A DNA stretch of 64,000 nt. Source: Burkholderia pyrrocinia. Its GTDB lineage: Bacteria; Pseudomonadota; Gammaproteobacteria; Burkholderiales; Burkholderiaceae. A program made the position numbers and the translations under genes. The notes under the pieces are model-generated. The model was not told where the DNA came from and did not search any database. It was given only the letters and a program-made list of their open reading frames with translations. The stretch covers positions 3,534,001 through 3,598,000 of the forward strand of contig NZ_CP070977.1 in NCBI RefSeq assembly GCF_018417535.1, read 5' to 3'. Positions within the stretch are counted from its first letter, which is position 1, and every line of letters starts with the position of its first letter. Positions 31,566 to 41,618 of the stretch are shown piece after piece.

Positions 31566-31693
31566 GACTCCATCACTCCAATGGGCCGGTGCATGCGCGC
31601 GGCGACGGACGTCGCCATGCCGGGCCGGCGCCGGGCGGCCCTGGACGGCGGCGTGCGCCGCCTCGTACGGGAAAATATTCCGCCCGGATCAAC

Positions 31694-32149
31694 TCAAGGT
31701 TGCCACTGAGTGAGCAGGCGATGCAACTCGGCGATATCCGTTTCGTTGTGCAGACGCTCGCGCGCGTCGCGATCGGACAGCAGTTGCGCGATTTCCGACA
31801 GGATTTCGAGGTGCTGCTGGGTGGCTTGCTCGGGGACGAGCAGGAAAATCAGGAGGCCGACCGGCTGGCCGTCGGGCGCTTCGAACGGGATCGCGTCGGC
31901 AAGCCGGACGAACGCGGCGAGCGGGTGCTTGAGACCCTTGATGCGCCCGTGCGGAATCGCGACGCCCTCGCCGAGCCCGGTCGAGCCGAGGCGCTCGCGC
32001 GCGAACAGGTTGTCCGTGACGGTGCTGCGGGCGATGCCGTTCTGATTCTCGAACATCAGCCCGGCTTGTTCGAACACGCGTTTCTTGCTGGTGACTGAGA
32101 GGTCGATGACGACGTTCTCTATGGGCAGGATTTTGGCTAGGCGATTCAT
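31694..32149 (-). CDS. ptsN: PTS IIA-Ntr regulatory protein
   Basis: A 151-residue IIA protein of the nitrogen PTS, which regulates by protein contact (potassium transport, sigma-54 genes) rather than transporting sugar. The phosphorylated His is in GVAIPHGRI (about residue 67), followed by FLLVPEQATQQHLEILSEIAQLL. I chose MNRLAKILP as start because it gives the usual length. An ATG at 32206 would add 19 residues (MENQSAAARRPQAAQSPAN). It lies between hpf and hprK, downstream of rpoN. Confidence 0.93.
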   Translation of the reverse strand: MNRLAKILPIENVVIDLSVTSKKRVFEQAGLMFENQNGIARSTVTDNLFARERLGSTGLGEGVAIPHGRIKGLKHPLAAFVRLADAIPFEAPDGQPVGLLIFLLVPEQATQQHLEILSEIAQLLSDRDARERLHNETDIAELHRLLTQWQP

Positions 32150-32356
32150 GTTGGCAGGCGATTGGGCGGCCTGGGGTCTCCTTGCGGCGGCAGACTGATT
32201 TTCCATGTTCAGGCGATATCAAGGCGTTTGGCATCGGCAACCTGCAACGCAGCTACCGCACCCAACGCCCCCCGGCGATAACCGGAACATTATAGAGCAC
32301 AGCCGCGCGCGTGGCGCAGCATGGACGGACCGGTCGCACCACGGGCGCGGAGTCGC

Positions 32357-32382
32357 AAAAAAAACGCCCGGCGAACCGGGCG
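32357..32382 (-). terminator. Rho-independent terminator of hpf
   Basis: CGCCCGG pairs with CCGGGCG around a CGAA loop; eight As on the left read as a T-run on the minus strand. It is 22 bp after the hpf stop, separating rpoN-hpf from ptsN-hprK-rapZ. Confidence 0.88.
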
Positions 32383-32403
32383 GCGTGCGTGTTGCGGTGA
32401 CGG

Positions 32404-32763
32404 TTACTGCGGCGGCAGTTCGATCTGGTCGATCGACGGTTGAAGCTTGATCGGGTCGTGCGCGTGCGTTTGCAGGCGCTCCATGTGCTTGACGACCTGG
32501 CGATCCAGCTTGTCGATCAGCAGATCGATCGCCGCGTACAGGTTGCCGTTCGCGCTTTCGACGAAGATGTCCTTGCCCTTCAGGTGCAGGTTGATTTCCG
32601 CGCGCTGCTGCTTGTCCTTTTCCTTGTGATTGTCGACCGAGAGGATCACAGTGCCATCGATCACCTGATCGCTATGCCGTAGCACCCTGTCCAGCTTGGT
32701 GATCACGTATTCGCGAATTGCAGGCGTGACTTCGAGATGATGTCCACTGATCTTCAGGTTCAT
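32404..32763 (-). CDS. hpf: Ribosome hibernation-promoting factor
   Basis: A 119-residue short-form HPF/RaiA protein that binds the small ribosomal subunit in resting cells. It begins [20 protein letters not shown] and has [10 protein letters not shown] and [19 protein letters not shown]. The ATG has a GGAGAAG site. It follows rpoN closely as in most proteobacteria. The C-terminal tail ([14 protein letters not shown]) is longer than in E. coli HPF. Confidence 0.93.
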   Translation of the reverse strand: MNLKISGHHLEVTPAIREYVITKLDRVLRHSDQVIDGTVILSVDNHKEKDKQQRAEINLHLKGKDIFVESANGNLYAAIDLLIDKLDRQVVKHMERLQTHAHDPIKLQPSIDQIELPPQ

Positions 32764-32920
32764 AGTGCTTCTCCAAGCGAGTGACCACCCGGCCGCATCG
32801 AGGCGGCGCTCCGGTCGACTTGCCCGTGCCGCACGAGGCGGCATATCGCGGACAGGTCGCCCGGCCTGTTCCCCGTGTGCGCGGTGGCCGGAACACGCCT
32901 GCCGCCGGGCAGGCAGCAGG

Positions 32921-34423
32921 CTAAAGAGACTTGCGCAGATTCACTGCCGGGATCTTGAGGGCTTCGCGATATTTGGCAACCGTGCGGCGCGCGACCACGA
33001 AACCCTGTTCTGCCAGCAGCTCGGCAATGCGGCTGTCCGAAAGTGGCGATTTTGGGTCTTCAGCTCCTATCAGTTGCTTGATGAGGGCTCGGATGGCGGT
33101 CGACGAGGCGGCGCCACCGGTGTCGGTCGAAACGTGAGATCCGAAGAAGTACTTAAATTCAAGCGTCCCGAACGGGGTCAGCATGTACTTCCCGGTTGTC
33201 ACACGGCTGACAGTCGACTCGTGTAGGCCCAGCGTATCAGCTATTTCCCGCAAAACCAAGGGGCGCATGGCAATTTCACCGTGCGCAAAGAAATTCTTCT
33301 GACGCTCGACAATAGCCTGCGCGACACGCAGGATCGTGTCGAAACGCTGCTGAATGTTCTTGATCAGCCAGCGTGCTTCCTGAAGCTGCTGCTTCAGCGA
33401 ACCAGCCGACGGATCGCCGCGGCTGTTGCGCAGGATGTTCGCGTAGAGGTTGTTGATCCGCAGGCGCGGCACGACCTCCGGATTGAGCTCCGCGAGCCAT
33501 CCCTGGCCGGCCTTCTTCACGAAGATGTCGGGCACGACGTAGTCGGCCTCGGCCTTGCCGTACGCGGCGCCGGGGAACGGCTCCAGCGAGCGGATCAGCG
33601 CGTGCGCGTCGCGCAGCGCGTCGTCGCTCGCCTTCAGGTGCTTGCGCAACCGCGTGAAATCGCGTGCGGCGAGCAGTTCGAGATGCTGCGACACGATCTC
33701 GAGCGCGAGCGTACGCGTCGGGGACGGATCGAGGCGCAGCAACTGCAGCTTCAGGCATTCGGATGCCGAGCGGGCGCCGACCCCGGCCGGGTCGAAGCTG
33801 TGCAGCAGCGCGAGCGCCGCATTCAGTTCGTCGCAGTCGATCTCCAGCTCGGACGGCAGGTCGGCGAGCACTTCGTCGAGCGTGGCGGTCAGGTAGCCGT
33901 CGTCGTCGAGCGATTCGATCAGGAACATCACGAGCGCACGATCGCGCGGGCCGGCCTGCGTGACGCGCAACTGCGCGGACAGGTGGTCGCGCAGCGACGT
34001 CGCGGCTTCCTGCACCTGCAGCGGCGGGAGGTCGTCGTCGTCGGACGCGCCGCTCGAGCGGCCGAATTCGTCGAGATTCCATTGCGGGCCGTCGTTGCCG
34101 TCGCCGGACGCATAATCGTATTCGTCGGCGCCGGCCGGCTCGTCGCGCTCCGCGCGATCGCTCGACGAGCTGCTGCCGTTCGACACGGCCGGCTCGGTGT
34201 TCTGTGCGGGCGGCGTCTGCGCGATCAGCGATCCGTCCGACGCGACGCGCAGCGGGCTCGCGATCCACTCGTCGTCGTTCTCGAGCAGCGGGTTCTGCGC
34301 GACGGCCATCGCGACTTCCTGCTGCAATTCGAGCGTCGACAACTGCAGGAGCCGGATCGACTGCTGTAGCTGGGGCGTCAGCGCCAGATGTTGCGACAGG
34401 CGGAGTTGAAGGCTGGCTTTCAT
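32921..34423 (-). CDS. rpoN: RNA polymerase sigma-54 factor
   Basis: A 500-residue sigma factor that needs enhancer-binding activators. Region I starts [29 protein letters not shown]; an acidic, Ser-rich region II follows (about 60-120), then the core-binding domain, the helix-turn-helix ([15 protein letters not shown]) and the RpoN box [15 protein letters not shown]. The ATG lacks a good Shine-Dalgarno site: upstream reads CTCCCTCC instead of a purine-rich stretch, so translation may be weak or the true start may differ. It is between lptB and hpf. Confidence 0.95.
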   Translation of the reverse strand: MKASLQLRLSQHLALTPQLQQSIRLLQLSTLELQQEVAMAVAQNPLLENDDEWIASPLRVASDGSLIAQTPPAQNTEPAVSNGSSSSSDRAERDEPAGADEYDYASGDGNDGPQWNLDEFGRSSGASDDDDLPPLQVQEAATSLRDHLSAQLRVTQAGPRDRALVMFLIESLDDDGYLTATLDEVLADLPSELEIDCDELNAALALLHSFDPAGVGARSASECLKLQLLRLDPSPTRTLALEIVSQHLELLAARDFTRLRKHLKASDDALRDAHALIRSLEPFPGAAYGKAEADYVVPDIFVKKAGQGWLAELNPEVVPRLRINNLYANILRNSRGDPSAGSLKQQLQEARWLIKNIQQRFDTILRVAQAIVERQKNFFAHGEIAMRPLVLREIADTLGLHESTVSRVTTGKYMLTPFGTLEFKYFFGSHVSTDTGGAASSTAIRALIKQLIGAEDPKSPLSDSRIAELLAEQGFVVARRTVAKYREALKIPAVNLRKSL

Positions 34424-34583
34424 GGCAAGGAGGGAGTCATACCGGCAGTTTGCCACGACCCAGGCGCGTTGAGCCATCCGCGATTACGCGCGGCGCGCCG
34501 CCCGGTCGCGGGCATGGCCGCGAAGCGGGGCACGGCCCCGCGCGGCGATGCCGGGCGGGGTGCAGCCAGCCACGAGGAGGAGG

Positions 34584-35360
34584 TTACATGCGGAAGTGTT
34601 CGCCGAGGTACACGCGGCGGACGCTTTCGTTTTCGATGATTTCGCTCGGCGCGCCGGCGGCGAGCACCGAGCCGTCGCTGATGATATACGCGTGGTCGCA
34701 GATGCCGAGCGTTTCGCGGACGTTGTGATCGGTAATCAGCACGCCGATGTTGCGCTGCTTCAGGAACTTGACGATCTTCTGGATCTCGAGCACCGCGATC
34801 GGATCGACGCCGGCGAACGGTTCGTCGAGCAGGATGAAGTTCGGGTTGGTCGCGAGCGCGCGCGCAATTTCGACCCGGCGTCGTTCGCCGCCCGACAGCG
34901 ACAGGGCGGGGTTCTCGCGCAGGTGGCCGATCTGCAGCTCGTCGAGCAGCGCTTCGGTGCGCGATGAAATCGCGTCCTTCGACAGCCGCTTGCCGTCTTC
35001 GCCGAATTGCAGCTCGAGCACCGCGCGGATGTTTTCCTCGACGGTCAGCTTGCGGAACACGGACGCTTCCTGCGGCAGGTACGACAGGCCGAGCGACGCG
35101 CGCTTGTGGATCGGCAGCAGGCTGATCGAGCTGCCGTTCAGCGAGATCTCGCCCGCGTCGAGCGGCACGAGGCCGACGATCATGTAGAACGATGTGGTCT
35201 TGCCGGCGCCGTTCGGGCCGAGCAGCCCGACGACTTCGCCGCTCTTCACGTCGAGCGACACGTCCTTGACGACCGTGCGCGAGCCGTAGCGCTTCTTCAG
35301 GTTGCGGACGACGAGCGAGCTCGTGGTGCCGGCCGGCTGGCGGTTCGGTAGCGCGTTCAT
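34584..35360 (-). CDS. lptB: Lipopolysaccharide export ATPase LptB
   Basis: A 258-residue ABC ATPase powering extraction of LPS from the inner membrane with LptFG. Walker [17 protein letters not shown], signature [15 protein letters not shown], Walker [14 protein letters not shown] and the switch His in [10 protein letters not shown] are all present. A 20-residue N-terminal extension precedes the core. Its start overlaps the lptA stop by 4 bp (ATGA), showing translational coupling. Confidence 0.97.
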   Translation of the reverse strand: MNALPNRQPAGTTSSLVVRNLKKRYGSRTVVKDVSLDVKSGEVVGLLGPNGAGKTTSFYMIVGLVPLDAGEISLNGSSISLLPIHKRASLGLSYLPQEASVFRKLTVEENIRAVLELQFGEDGKRLSKDAISSRTEALLDELQIGHLRENPALSLSGGERRRVEIARALATNPNFILLDEPFAGVDPIAVLEIQKIVKFLKQRNIGVLITDHNVRETLGICDHAYIISDGSVLAAGAPSEIIENESVRRVYLGEHFRM

Positions 35361-36022
35361 TGGCCCGGCGCTCCCTGGATCGTGGTCGACGGCGACAACT
35401 TCGCCGGTGCACCGTTCAGCGGCGCGGGGCCGCCGTTCTTCGGCGACAGCATCGCGCGCACGCGGCCGTTCGGGTTGCCCGGCGCCGCGACGTCCTTGCC
35501 GCCCTTCGCGGTGTAGAAGTCGCGCTGGCCGTCGTACGTGATCACGCTGCCGTGCACGGTGTCGGCGATCGTCGACGTGCCCTGCAGGCGGCGTACGGTT
35601 GCGGCTGTCGTCAGCGTGGTCAGGTCCTGCTTGCCGTCGTAGTCGATGCGCTCGGCGTCGCCGTCGATGTATTCGTCGAGGCCTTCGCGCTTCTGGCGGA
35701 ACGTCGCGTGCTTCTTGCCGCTGCCGAACGACGTCGCGTACTGATAGCCTTCCGGATCCTGGCGCACTTCGACGCGATCGCCCTTGATGATGATCGTGCC
35801 CTTCGTGATCACGACGTTGCCGGTCGCGACCGTGACCTGCTTCAGGTCGTCATAGGTCAGGTTGTCGGCCTCGACGTTGATCGGCTTGTTCTGGTCGGCC
35901 TTCTCGGCATGGGCGAGCGGCGCCAGCCCGATCAGCGGGAGCGCCACGAGCGTCGCGGCGAGCGCGGCGCGGACGGCGCGCGCAGCGCCGCCGGAATTCT
36001 GTCGAGGGAACGGTTCGTTCAT
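35357..36022 (-). CDS. lptA: Lipopolysaccharide transport periplasmic protein LptA
   Basis: A 221-residue periplasmic bridge protein. The signal is [26 protein letters not shown], and the OstA-like beta-jellyroll begins [29 protein letters not shown] and runs to [13 protein letters not shown]. The C-terminal 45 residues are low complexity. Start MNEPFPRQ is chosen over an upstream in-frame start. It lies 20 bp after lptC and overlaps lptB. Confidence 0.93.
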   Translation of the reverse strand: MNEPFPRQNSGGAARAVRAALAATLVALPLIGLAPLAHAEKADQNKPINVEADNLTYDDLKQVTVATGNVVITKGTIIIKGDRVEVRQDPEGYQYATSFGSGKKHATFRQKREGLDEYIDGDAERIDYDGKQDLTTLTTAATVRRLQGTSTIADTVHGSVITYDGQRDFYTAKGGKDVAAPGNPNGRVRAMLSPKNGGPAPLNGAPAKLSPSTTIQGAPGQ

Positions 36023-36042
36023 GCAGTCACGTGAGGGAAGCG

Positions 36043-36657
36043 TCACTTGGGTTGACCTTTCGAGCCGCCGGACGTGTCCGCCGCGGCGATCGTGCCGCGC
36101 ACGTTGCCGTAAAGCTCGATGACCCGGGTGACGTTGTTGTACTTCATGCCGTCGGTCGCGTTGACGAGCGACAGGCCGCGCTGAAGTTTAACCGGCTTTT
36201 CGGTCTGGATCACATCGTCATTGACGAAGATCCGGAAATGCTGGGAATCGGCCTGCATCTGCGGATCGCCGCCGCCGGCCGCGCGCAGGATGCGCGCGTT
36301 GTCGTACAAATCGACGATCGACACGTCGCCGTTGACGGTGCCGCGCTTGGCGGTGGTGGTCACGACCGGCTTGCCGGGCTGGAATGCGCGCATGGCCGGA
36401 TCGGTCAGGTCGCTGTTTTCGGTGTCTTCGTAATGGATCAGCTTCGCGGCCGTCAGCCGGTACTGGGTCGTGCCGGACTGGTCGAGCTCGGTGACCGAGA
36501 AATTGTCCGCGAAGTAGTCGGGCGTATGGCGCTTCGGCTGCACGGTGCCTTCGCCCGGCGGCGGCAGCGTCGCCTGCAGCAGCCACCAGGTGATGCCCGC
36601 GAGCGCGGCGACCGCGACGAGCGGCAGCAACTGGGTCCAGCGGAAATGCGTGTTCAT
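36043..36657 (-). CDS. lptC: Lipopolysaccharide export protein LptC
   Basis: A 204-residue inner-membrane-anchored protein that passes LPS from LptBFG to LptA. One N-terminal membrane helix (LLPLVAVAALAGITWWLL) is followed by a periplasmic jellyroll (YFADNFSVTELDQSGTTQY, PQMQADSQHFRIFVNDDVI). It starts 3 bp after kdsC ends and is followed by lptA, the conserved Kdo-transport order. Confidence 0.93.
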   Translation of the reverse strand: MNTHFRWTQLLPLVAVAALAGITWWLLQATLPPPGEGTVQPKRHTPDYFADNFSVTELDQSGTTQYRLTAAKLIHYEDTENSDLTDPAMRAFQPGKPVVTTTAKRGTVNGDVSIVDLYDNARILRAAGGGDPQMQADSQHFRIFVNDDVIQTEKPVKLQRGLSLVNATDGMKYNNVTRVIELYGNVRGTIAAADTSGGSKGQPK

Positions 36658-36660
36658 CCG

Positions 36661-37197
36661 TCAGGCTCCGCAGGCGGCCGCGAGCAGCGCGTCGTAGCGG
36701 CGCTGCGCGCGCAGGATCGCGTCGCAGACTTCGCGCACGGCGCCGTGGCCGCCGCGGGCCTCGGCCACCCAGTGCGCGCGGGCGATCACGTCGGGGTGCG
36801 CGTTCGCGGGCGCGGTCGCGAAGCCGCAGCGCAGCATCACCGGCAGGTCGGGCCAGTCGTCGCCCATGTAGCCGCACGCGTCGGCGGTGAGGCCGAGCGA
36901 TGCGATGAGGTCGGCGAACACCGTGAGCTTGTTCTCGACGCCCTGGAACAGGTGCGCGATCTTCATTTCCTTCGCACGCGCCGCGACGATCTCCGAGCGG
37001 CGGCCCGTGATGATCGCGGTCGCGATGCCGGCTTCGCCGAGCAGCTTCACGCCGTGGCCGTCGAGCGAATTGAACGACTTCATCGCGTCGCCGGCCGCGG
37101 TAAACAGCAGGCCGCCGTCGGTCAGTACGCCGTCGACGTCGAAAATCATCAGCTTCACGCGGCTCGCGCGTTCGGCCGCAGTCAGCGCTGCGCTCAT
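36661..37197 (-). CDS. kdsC: 3-deoxy-D-manno-octulosonate 8-phosphate phosphatase
   Basis: A 178-residue HAD phosphatase yielding Kdo for the LPS core. The nucleophile motif is KLMIFDVDGVLTDG, motif II ITGRRSEIV, motif III Lys near KMKIAHLFQG and motif IV MGDDWPDLPVM. It forms tetramers in the family. Its ATG shares a base with the kdsD stop (TGATG), so the two are translated together. Confidence 0.96.
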   Translation of the reverse strand: MSAALTAAERASRVKLMIFDVDGVLTDGGLLFTAAGDAMKSFNSLDGHGVKLLGEAGIATAIITGRRSEIVAARAKEMKIAHLFQGVENKLTVFADLIASLGLTADACGYMGDDWPDLPVMLRCGFATAPANAHPDVIARAHWVAEARGGHGAVREVCDAILRAQRRYDALLAAACGA

Positions 37198-38180
37198 CAG
37201 ATCACCTTCTTCGAAAACAGGTCGTGCATGTTCAGCGCGCCGATCAGCGCGCCGTCGGCATCGACCACCAGCATCTGGTTGATCCGGTGGCGCTCCATCA
37301 GTTCCACGGCCTCGACCGCCAGGTGATCCGGCGCGATCGTGCGCGGGTCGCGCGTCATCACGTCGGTGATCGGCAGCGTGCGGAAGTCGCCGCCGAGCGC
37401 GAGCACGCGGCGCAGGTCGCCGTCGGTGAAGATGCCCGCGACCTTGCCGTCGGCGTCGACCACGGCGGTCATGCCCAGGCGCTTCGCGGTGATCTGGAAC
37501 AGTGCGTCCGACAGCGTCGCGTCGAGCCCGACGGACGGGACATCGTCGCCCGAGCGCATCACGTCGCGCACATAAGTGAGCAGGCGCCGGCCGAGCGCGC
37601 CGCCCGGGTGCGAGCGCGCGAAATCTTCCGAACCGAAGCCGCGCGCGTCGAGCACGGCGACGGCGAGCGCGTCGCCGAGCGCGAGCGCGGCGGTCGTGCT
37701 CGCGGTGGGCGCGAGGTTCAGCGGGCACGCTTCCTTCGCGACCGCGGCGTTCAGGTTCACGTCGGCGAGCGTGCCGAGGCTCGACCCCGCGCGGCCCGTG
37801 ATCGCGATCAGCTTCGCGCCGATCCGCTTGACGAGCGGCAGGATCGCGACGAGCTCTTCCGATTCGCCGGAATAGGAGATGCCGATGAAGACGTCGTCGG
37901 AGGTGACCATCCCGAGGTCGCCGTGGCTGGCTTCGGCAGGGTGGACGAAGAAGGCCGGCGTGCCGGTGCTGGCCAGCGTTGCTGCGATCTTGCGGGCAAT
38001 ATGCCCCGATTTGCCGATGCCGGACACCACCACGCGGCCGCGGCAGCCGAGCAGCAGCGCGACGGCCTGGACGAAGCCTCCGTCGATCTGGTCGCGCAGC
38101 GCGCGCACGGCGTCCGCCTCGATGTCGAGCACTTCGCGGGCGAGCGCGAGCGCCCGATCATCATTGATTTTCGCTATCAT
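37197..38180 (-). CDS. kdsD: Arabinose 5-phosphate isomerase
   Basis: A 327-residue enzyme converting ribulose 5-phosphate to arabinose 5-phosphate, the first step of Kdo synthesis. It has an N-terminal SIS domain (VVVSGIGKSGHIARKIAATLASTGTP, SYSGESEELVAIL) and two CBS domains in the C-terminal half (MTAVVDADGKVAGIFTDGDLRR and HRINQMLVVDADGALIG). It is the first gene of the kdsD-kdsC-lptC-lptA-lptB run and divergent from the antiporter gene. Confidence 0.96.
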   Translation of the reverse strand: MIAKINDDRALALAREVLDIEADAVRALRDQIDGGFVQAVALLLGCRGRVVVSGIGKSGHIARKIAATLASTGTPAFFVHPAEASHGDLGMVTSDDVFIGISYSGESEELVAILPLVKRIGAKLIAITGRAGSSLGTLADVNLNAAVAKEACPLNLAPTASTTAALALGDALAVAVLDARGFGSEDFARSHPGGALGRRLLTYVRDVMRSGDDVPSVGLDATLSDALFQITAKRLGMTAVVDADGKVAGIFTDGDLRRVLALGGDFRTLPITDVMTRDPRTIAPDHLAVEAVELMERHRINQMLVVDADGALIGALNMHDLFSKKVI

Positions 38181-38306
38181 GCGCGGAGTATAGCAAAGGC
38201 GTTTGTTCGCCGCGCCGGCCCCTCGGACTCGTCCGACGTCGCCTATCCCACGCTACGCCACCGTGCCCGCTTTGCGGTGGCCCCGACGAACGAGGACGCT
38301 TTGCCC

Positions 38307-40313
38307 GTGATTTCCCCGCTCGAAATGACGCTCCTGCTGCTGCTGGCTTCGGTAGTGGGTGTTGTCGTGTTCCGTTCGATGAACCTCCCGCCGATGCTTG
38401 GCTACCTGACCGTCGGCATCGTGGTCGGCCCGCATGCGCTCGGGATCGCGGCGGATCTCGAACGGGCCGAGCATCTCGCGGAATTCGGCGTGGTGTTCCT
38501 GATGTTCTCGATCGGCCTCGAATTCTCGCTGGCGAAGCTGAGGGCGATGCAGCGGCTCGTGTTCGGGCTCGGGCTGCTGCAGGTCGTCGCGACGCTGGTA
38601 CTCGCGCTCGTGCTCGGCGCGCTGTTCGAGCGCTGGGTGCACATCACATGGCAGGGCAGCATCGCGCTTGGCGGCGCGCTCGCGATGTCGTCGACGGCGA
38701 TCGTGTCGAAGATGCTCGCCGAGCGGCTCGAGATCGAGACCGAGCACGGCCGCAACATCTTCGGCGTGCTGCTGTTCCAGGATCTCGCGGTAGTGCCGCT
38801 GCTGATCGTGATCGCCGCGTTCGGCGCCGAATCGTCGAAGGACCTCGCGCTGACGCTCGGCTTCGCGGCGGTCAAGATCGTGATCGCGCTCACGCTGCTG
38901 CTGGTCATCGGCCAGCGCTTCATGACGCGCTGGCTCAACGTCGTCGCGCGGCGCCGCTCGCAGGAACTGTTCGTGCTGAACCTGCTGCTCGTCACGCTCG
39001 GCGCCGCGTTCATCACCGACAAGTTCGGCCTGTCGCTCGCGCTCGGCGCGTTCATCGCGGGGATGCTGATTTCCGAGACGCCGTTCCGCCATCAGGTGGA
39101 GGAGGACATCAAGCCGTTCCGCGACGTGCTGCTCGGCCTGTTCTTCGTGACGACGGGGATGCTGCTCGATCCGCGCGTGATCTGGGAGCATCCGCTGCTC
39201 GTGCTCGGCTTCTTCGTCGGGCAGATCCTGTTCAAGGGGACGATGATCGCGGGGCTCGCGCGGCTGTTCGGCGCGACGCCGGGCGTCGCGATGCGCACGG
39301 GCATCGGCCTCGCGCAGGCCGGCGAATTCGGCTTCGTGCTGCTGAACCTGATCCTCGACCGGCATCTCGTCGATTCGACGCTGCTGCAGGCGATCCTCGC
39401 GTCGATGCTGCTGTCGATGCTCGCCGCGCCGTTCCTGATCCAGAACGCCGACCGGATCGTGATGCGGCTGTCGTCGACCGAATGGATGCAGCAGTCGCTG
39501 CAGATGACGCGGATCGCGACGCAAAGCCTGAAGCAGCGCGGCCACGTGATCATCTGCGGCTACGGCCGCGCGGGCCAGAACCTGGCGCGGATGCTCGAAC
39601 AGGAAGGCATTTCGTATGTCGCGCTCGACCTCGATCCCGATCGCGTGAGCGCGGCCGCGGCGGCCGGCGAATCGGTCGTGTTCGGCGACGCGGCGCGCCG
39701 CGAGTCGTTGCTCGCGGCCGGTATCCACCGCGCGGCGGCCGTTGCGATCACCTATGCGAACACGCCGTCCGCGCTGCGCGTGCTGCACCACGTGCACGAG
39801 CTCGAACCGACGCTGCCGGCGATCGTGCGCACCGTCGACGATGCCGATCTCGAGAAGCTGCTCGCGGCCGGCGCGACCGAAGTGATTCCGGAGATCGTCG
39901 AAGGCAGCCTGATGCTCGCGTCGCATACGCTGGTGCTGGTCGGCGTGCCGATGCGCAAGGTCGTGCGGCGCGTCGAGGAAATGCGCGACGAGCGCTACAG
40001 CCTGCTGCGCGGCTATTTCCGCGGCGCGGACGACGCGGACGACGACGACCATGAGCAGGTGCGGCTACAATCGGTGCCGGTCGATGCGCGCGCGGACGCG
40101 GTCGGTCGCACGCTGGAGGAACTCGGGCTGTATGCGCTCGGGCTGGAAGTCACGGCGATCCGCCGGCACGGCATCCGCGGTGTCGAACCCGATCCGCAGA
40201 CCAAGCTGCGCGCGAGCGACATCGTCGTGCTGCGCGGGCTGCCCGAGGCGCTCGCGCTCGCGGAGGAGCGGTTGTCGCGCCATCGGCGCGATCCGCCGGC
40301 CGCAGCCGCTTGA
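38307..40313 (+). CDS. Kef-type monovalent cation/proton antiporter
   Basis: A 668-residue membrane protein: a CPA2 exchanger domain (residues about 5-380, LGYLTVGIVVGPHALG, FLMFSIGLEFSL, SSTAIVSKML, GIGLAQAGEFGFVLLN), a Rossmann RCK/TrkA-N domain (from about 412, HVIICGYGRAGQNLARML) and a TrkA-C domain (about 585-655). It likely exports potassium under ligand or redox control. GTG at 38307 with GAGGA upstream is the likely start; TTG at 38301 and ATG at 38325 are alternatives. It is divergent from kdsD. Ion choice is not certain from sequence. Confidence 0.9.
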   Translation: MISPLEMTLLLLLASVVGVVVFRSMNLPPMLGYLTVGIVVGPHALGIAADLERAEHLAEFGVVFLMFSIGLEFSLAKLRAMQRLVFGLGLLQVVATLVLALVLGALFERWVHITWQGSIALGGALAMSSTAIVSKMLAERLEIETEHGRNIFGVLLFQDLAVVPLLIVIAAFGAESSKDLALTLGFAAVKIVIALTLLLVIGQRFMTRWLNVVARRRSQELFVLNLLLVTLGAAFITDKFGLSLALGAFIAGMLISETPFRHQVEEDIKPFRDVLLGLFFVTTGMLLDPRVIWEHPLLVLGFFVGQILFKGTMIAGLARLFGATPGVAMRTGIGLAQAGEFGFVLLNLILDRHLVDSTLLQAILASMLLSMLAAPFLIQNADRIVMRLSSTEWMQQSLQMTRIATQSLKQRGHVIICGYGRAGQNLARMLEQEGISYVALDLDPDRVSAAAAAGESVVFGDAARRESLLAAGIHRAAAVAITYANTPSALRVLHHVHELEPTLPAIVRTVDDADLEKLLAAGATEVIPEIVEGSLMLASHTLVLVGVPMRKVVRRVEEMRDERYSLLRGYFRGADDADDDDHEQVRLQSVPVDARADAVGRTLEELGLYALGLEVTAIRRHGIRGVEPDPQTKLRASDIVVLRGLPEALALAEERLSRHRRDPPAAAA

Positions 40314-40391
40314 GCCGCGATTCAATAACCTGACCCGTATTTATTCGAAACGGTGCCCGATCTTCGCGCACCGTTTTTTTCGGAGAGTTTC

Positions 40392-40958
40392 ATGCCGCAT
40401 TCGTCGTCGGGCGCGCCGCTCGATCCGGTCGCCTTCATCCACAGCCAGATCCGCACGGTGCCCGACTGGCCGCAGCCGGGCGTGATGTTCCGCGACATCA
40501 CGACGCTGCTGCAGAGCCCGAAGGCGCTGCGCATCCTCGTCGACCTGTTCGTCGAACGCTATGTCGACGCGAAGCTCGACTACGTCGCGGGCCTCGACGC
40601 GCGCGGCTTCATCATCGCGCCGATCGTCGCGTACGAGCTGAGCGTCGGCTTCGTGCCGATCCGCAAGGTCGGCAAGCTGCCGTACAAGACACGTTCGGAA
40701 TCGTACGACCTCGAATACGGCAGCGCGACGGTCGAGATCCACGAGGACGCGTGCCGCCCCGGCGACCGCGTGATCATCATGGACGACCTGATCGCGACCG
40801 GCGGCACGATGATGGCGGGGCGCAACCTGCTGCAGCGGCTCGGCGCGGTGGTCGTCGAAGGCGCGGCGATCATCGACCTGCCCGATCTCGGCGGCTCGGC
40901 GCTGCTGCGCAACGCGGGACTGCCCGTCTATACCGTTACCGAATTCGCCGGCCACTGA
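40392..40958 (+). CDS. apt: Adenine phosphoribosyltransferase
   Basis: A 188-residue salvage enzyme making AMP from adenine and PRPP. It has [42 protein letters not shown] and the PRPP motif [17 protein letters not shown]. The ATG is preceded by GGAGAG. It lies 78 bp after the antiporter gene. All catalytic motifs are intact. Confidence 0.96.
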   Translation: MPHSSSGAPLDPVAFIHSQIRTVPDWPQPGVMFRDITTLLQSPKALRILVDLFVERYVDAKLDYVAGLDARGFIIAPIVAYELSVGFVPIRKVGKLPYKTRSESYDLEYGSATVEIHEDACRPGDRVIIMDDLIATGGTMMAGRNLLQRLGAVVVEGAAIIDLPDLGGSALLRNAGLPVYTVTEFAGH

Positions 40959-40998
40959 ACGCCGGCCCGCCTTACTCACGTTACGCCGCGAGGTCACG

Positions 40999-41613
40999 AT
41001 GCCCAACTTCATGCTGTTTCTCGCCACGTCGATCGCGATCACGTTCGCGCCGGGTCCCGACAACCTGCAGGTGCTCGCGCGCGGCATCTCGCAGGGCCGC
41101 GCGGCCGGGTTCGTCGCCGCGCTCGGCTTCAGCGCCGGGATCCTGTTCCACACGACGCTCGCGGCGCTCGGCGTCGCGGCCTTGCTGCGTTCGTCGCCGG
41201 TCGCGTTCGAGATCCTGAAGCTCGCGGGCGCCGCGTATCTCGTGTGGATCGGCATCAAGGCGCTGCGCAGCCAGGGCCTCGCGAATGCGCATGAGCGCCC
41301 GCCGCAGCCGCTCGGCACGATTTTCCGGCAGAGCGTGATCGGCAACCTGATGAATCCGAAGGTCACGCTGTTCTTCGTCGTGTTCCTGCCGCAGTTCGTC
41401 GATCCGCACGGCGTGCAGGGCGTGACGCTGCAGATGTTCGAACTCGGCGCGCTGTTCATGCTGCAGACGGCCGCGATCTTCTCGCTGTTCGGCGTCGGCG
41501 CGGGCGTGATCGGCGCATGGCTGAAGCGCCGCCCGAAGGTCGGCGTGTGGCTCGACCGGCTGGCCGGCGCGACGTTCATCGCGCTCGGCATCCGCGTCGC
41601 GCTGAAGGACTGA
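40999..41613 (+). CDS. LysE/RhtB-family amino-acid exporter
   Basis: A 204-residue protein with about six membrane helices. The family start MLFLATSIAITFAPGPDNLQV and the GAAYLVWIGIKALR segment place it in the RhtB branch of LysE exporters, which excrete homoserine, threonine or other amino acids. The substrate cannot be told from sequence. A GAGG site precedes the ATG. It begins 40 bp after apt and ends 5 bp before the Nudix gene, so the three may be one transcript. Confidence 0.88.
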   Translation: MPNFMLFLATSIAITFAPGPDNLQVLARGISQGRAAGFVAALGFSAGILFHTTLAALGVAALLRSSPVAFEILKLAGAAYLVWIGIKALRSQGLANAHERPPQPLGTIFRQSVIGNLMNPKVTLFFVVFLPQFVDPHGVQGVTLQMFELGALFMLQTAAIFSLFGVGAGVIGAWLKRRPKVGVWLDRLAGATFIALGIRVALKD

Positions 41614-41618
41614 CGGCG

